Assembly: GCA_021160355.1 (NCBI GenBank)
Contig: JAGHCS010000240.1
Coordinates: 1 to 6,276, forward strand
Direction of reading: 5' to 3'
Source of the DNA: Candidatus Cloacimonadota bacterium
GTDB taxonomy: Bacteria; Cloacimonadota; Cloacimonadia; JGIOTU-2
DNA length: 6,276 nt
Shown piece after piece: positions 5,703-6,276 of the stretch. The position numbers and the translations under genes were made by a program. The notes under the pieces are model-generated. The model searched no databases, had not been told where the DNA came from, and was given only the letters and a program-made list of their open reading frames with translations. Positions within the stretch are counted from its first letter, which is position 1; the number at the start of each line of letters is the position of its first letter.

Positions 5703-6014
5703 ATGGCTGACCAAAAACAACAGCAGATTAAGATCAATATTCCCAAGGAACATTCTTAGGGTATTTACTCAAATGTTGCATTTATGAACTTCAACCAATC
5801 TGAATTTGTGGTAGACTTTGGAAGAATTTTACCGGGCGTGCCGGAAGCAACAGTATATTCCAGAGTAATACTTTCCCCACAACATGCAAAACGATTCATG
5901 CAACTATTGGAAAGAAATATAAAAAAATATGAAGAACAATTCGGTGAAGTAAAACTACCCGAGCAGGGTTCGAAACAGAATATTGGTTTTCAGCAGGCAA
6001 CTATAAATAGCTGA
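5703..6014 (+). pseudogene. DUF3467 protein gene interrupted by one in-frame TAG (codon 19)
   Basis: Reading from ATG 5703 gives 18 codons (MADQKQQQIKINIPKEHS), then TAG at 5757-5759, then 84 uninterrupted codons in the same frame to TGA at 6012-6014. The two parts together (103 positions) have the length and pattern of a DUF3467 protein: polar Q-rich start, GIYSN, SEFVVDFGRILPG, SRVILSPQHAKRF, and NIKKYEEQFGEVKLP. The role of this family is unknown. AGGAG at 5694-5698 is 4 nt before ATG 5703, so ribosomes should start there. The in-frame ATG at 5784 could give a 76-residue protein but has no Shine-Dalgarno and would lose the conserved GIYSN strand. TAG is one substitution from CAG or GAG. 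A sequencing error, a fresh nonsense mutation or readthrough all fit; TAG acts as an ordinary stop for the preceding gene, which argues against genome-wide recoding. Confidence 0.8.
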
Positions 6015-6272
6015 TCTCCTCGTTTGGGATATAAAAAAAATAAAAAAGAATATCGAATGACGATTAATTCTGTTAAATAAATCGAAGATATAGCTTTGCT
6101 ATTTCACAGGATTAACAATTTTAGATTTGAGAAGATGATCAGATCAAAAATCTGCAATCGGTGTTCGGAGTTCTTAAATCAAATGAAGGCAAATTTGAAT
6201 GTCGAACAAGGATCAACGATTTAAGATTTAAGAAATGAAATATATCTAAAATCCGAAATCCAAAGGATGACT
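6015..6272. other. AT-rich intergenic region with short degenerate repeats
   Basis: No reading frame here looks coding. Visible structure includes ATAGC-TTT-GCTAT near 6090-6103, CAGAT-CAAAA-ATCTG (6140-6154), a tandem GATTTAA-GATTTAA around 6220-6233, and AAATCC units around 6249-6262. None is followed by a proper T-run, so no terminator for the DUF3467 gene can be named. Confidence 0.5.
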
Positions 6273-6276
6273 ATGA
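6273..6276 (+). CDS. Possible start of a downstream gene (first codon only)
   Basis: An ATG at 6273-6275 is preceded by AAGGA (6263-6267) with 5 nt spacing, a good initiation arrangement. An earlier ATG at 6267 overlaps this Shine-Dalgarno and is unlikely to be the start. Nothing about the product can be read from one codon. Confidence 0.3.

Noticed and set aside
5703..6014. Genome-wide reassignment of TAG to an amino acid
   Set aside because: The ALDH7 gene ends with TAG (5601-5603) at the normal family C-terminus, so TAG works as a stop here; only local readthrough, mutation or error remain.
1..6276. tRNA or rRNA genes
   Set aside because: No cloverleaf-like arrangement, CCA-ended stem or rRNA-like conserved stretch was seen on either strand.

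Overview
The window is moderately AT-rich bacterial DNA with strong Shine-Dalgarno sites and a mix of metabolic genes and repeat-rich intergenic DNA. The gene content includes a eukaryotic-type (ALDH4A1-like) P5C dehydrogenase, an antiquitin-type (ALDH7) dehydrogenase, a DUF1858 redox-disulfide protein and a DUF3467 protein. Short palindromic intergenic elements with TCCCGA/TCGGGA cores accompany them. Together these suggest an anaerobic, amino-acid-fermenting member of the Cloacimonadota or a related Fibrobacteres-Chlorobi-Bacteroidetes-type lineage. That placement is an inference from gene families and repeats, not a measurement.

Layout. Positions 1-1497 are transcribed leftwards. In transcription order they hold a secreted, beta-rich protein of unknown function (961-1497), an ECF-transporter S component (276-818), and the N-terminal 91 codons of an ABC/ECF ATPase that runs off the left edge (1-274). 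From about 1904 onward everything is transcribed rightwards: a small DUF1858 protein (1964-2245), P5C dehydrogenase (2258-3889), ALDH7-type semialdehyde dehydrogenase (4077-5603), a probable terminator (5652-5681), and a DUF3467 gene (5703-6014) interrupted by one in-frame TAG. A downstream gene may start at 6273.

The 466-nt divergent gap between the two transcription units (1498-1963) is unusual. It holds at least five inverted repeats, including a perfect 28-bp palindrome, plus a degenerate 9-10-nt direct repeat and a promoter-like TTGACA/TAGAAG pair. The P5C dehydrogenase to ALDH7 gap (3890-4076) holds a hairpin with the same CCCGA/TCGGG core, which suggests a dispersed REP-like family.

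Function. The two dehydrogenases oxidise homologous C5 and C6 amino-acid semialdehydes (glutamate-gamma-semialdehyde and, by family, alpha-aminoadipate-delta-semialdehyde). This points to catabolism of proline/ornithine/arginine and of lysine or a related compound. The DUF1858 gene is tightly coupled to the P5C dehydrogenase gene. The left-hand genes form an independent vitamin or micronutrient uptake unit of unknown substrate. I see no wholly new multigene system. The observations most worth checking are the amber-interrupted DUF3467 gene, the DUF1858-P5C dehydrogenase coupling, and the palindrome cluster.
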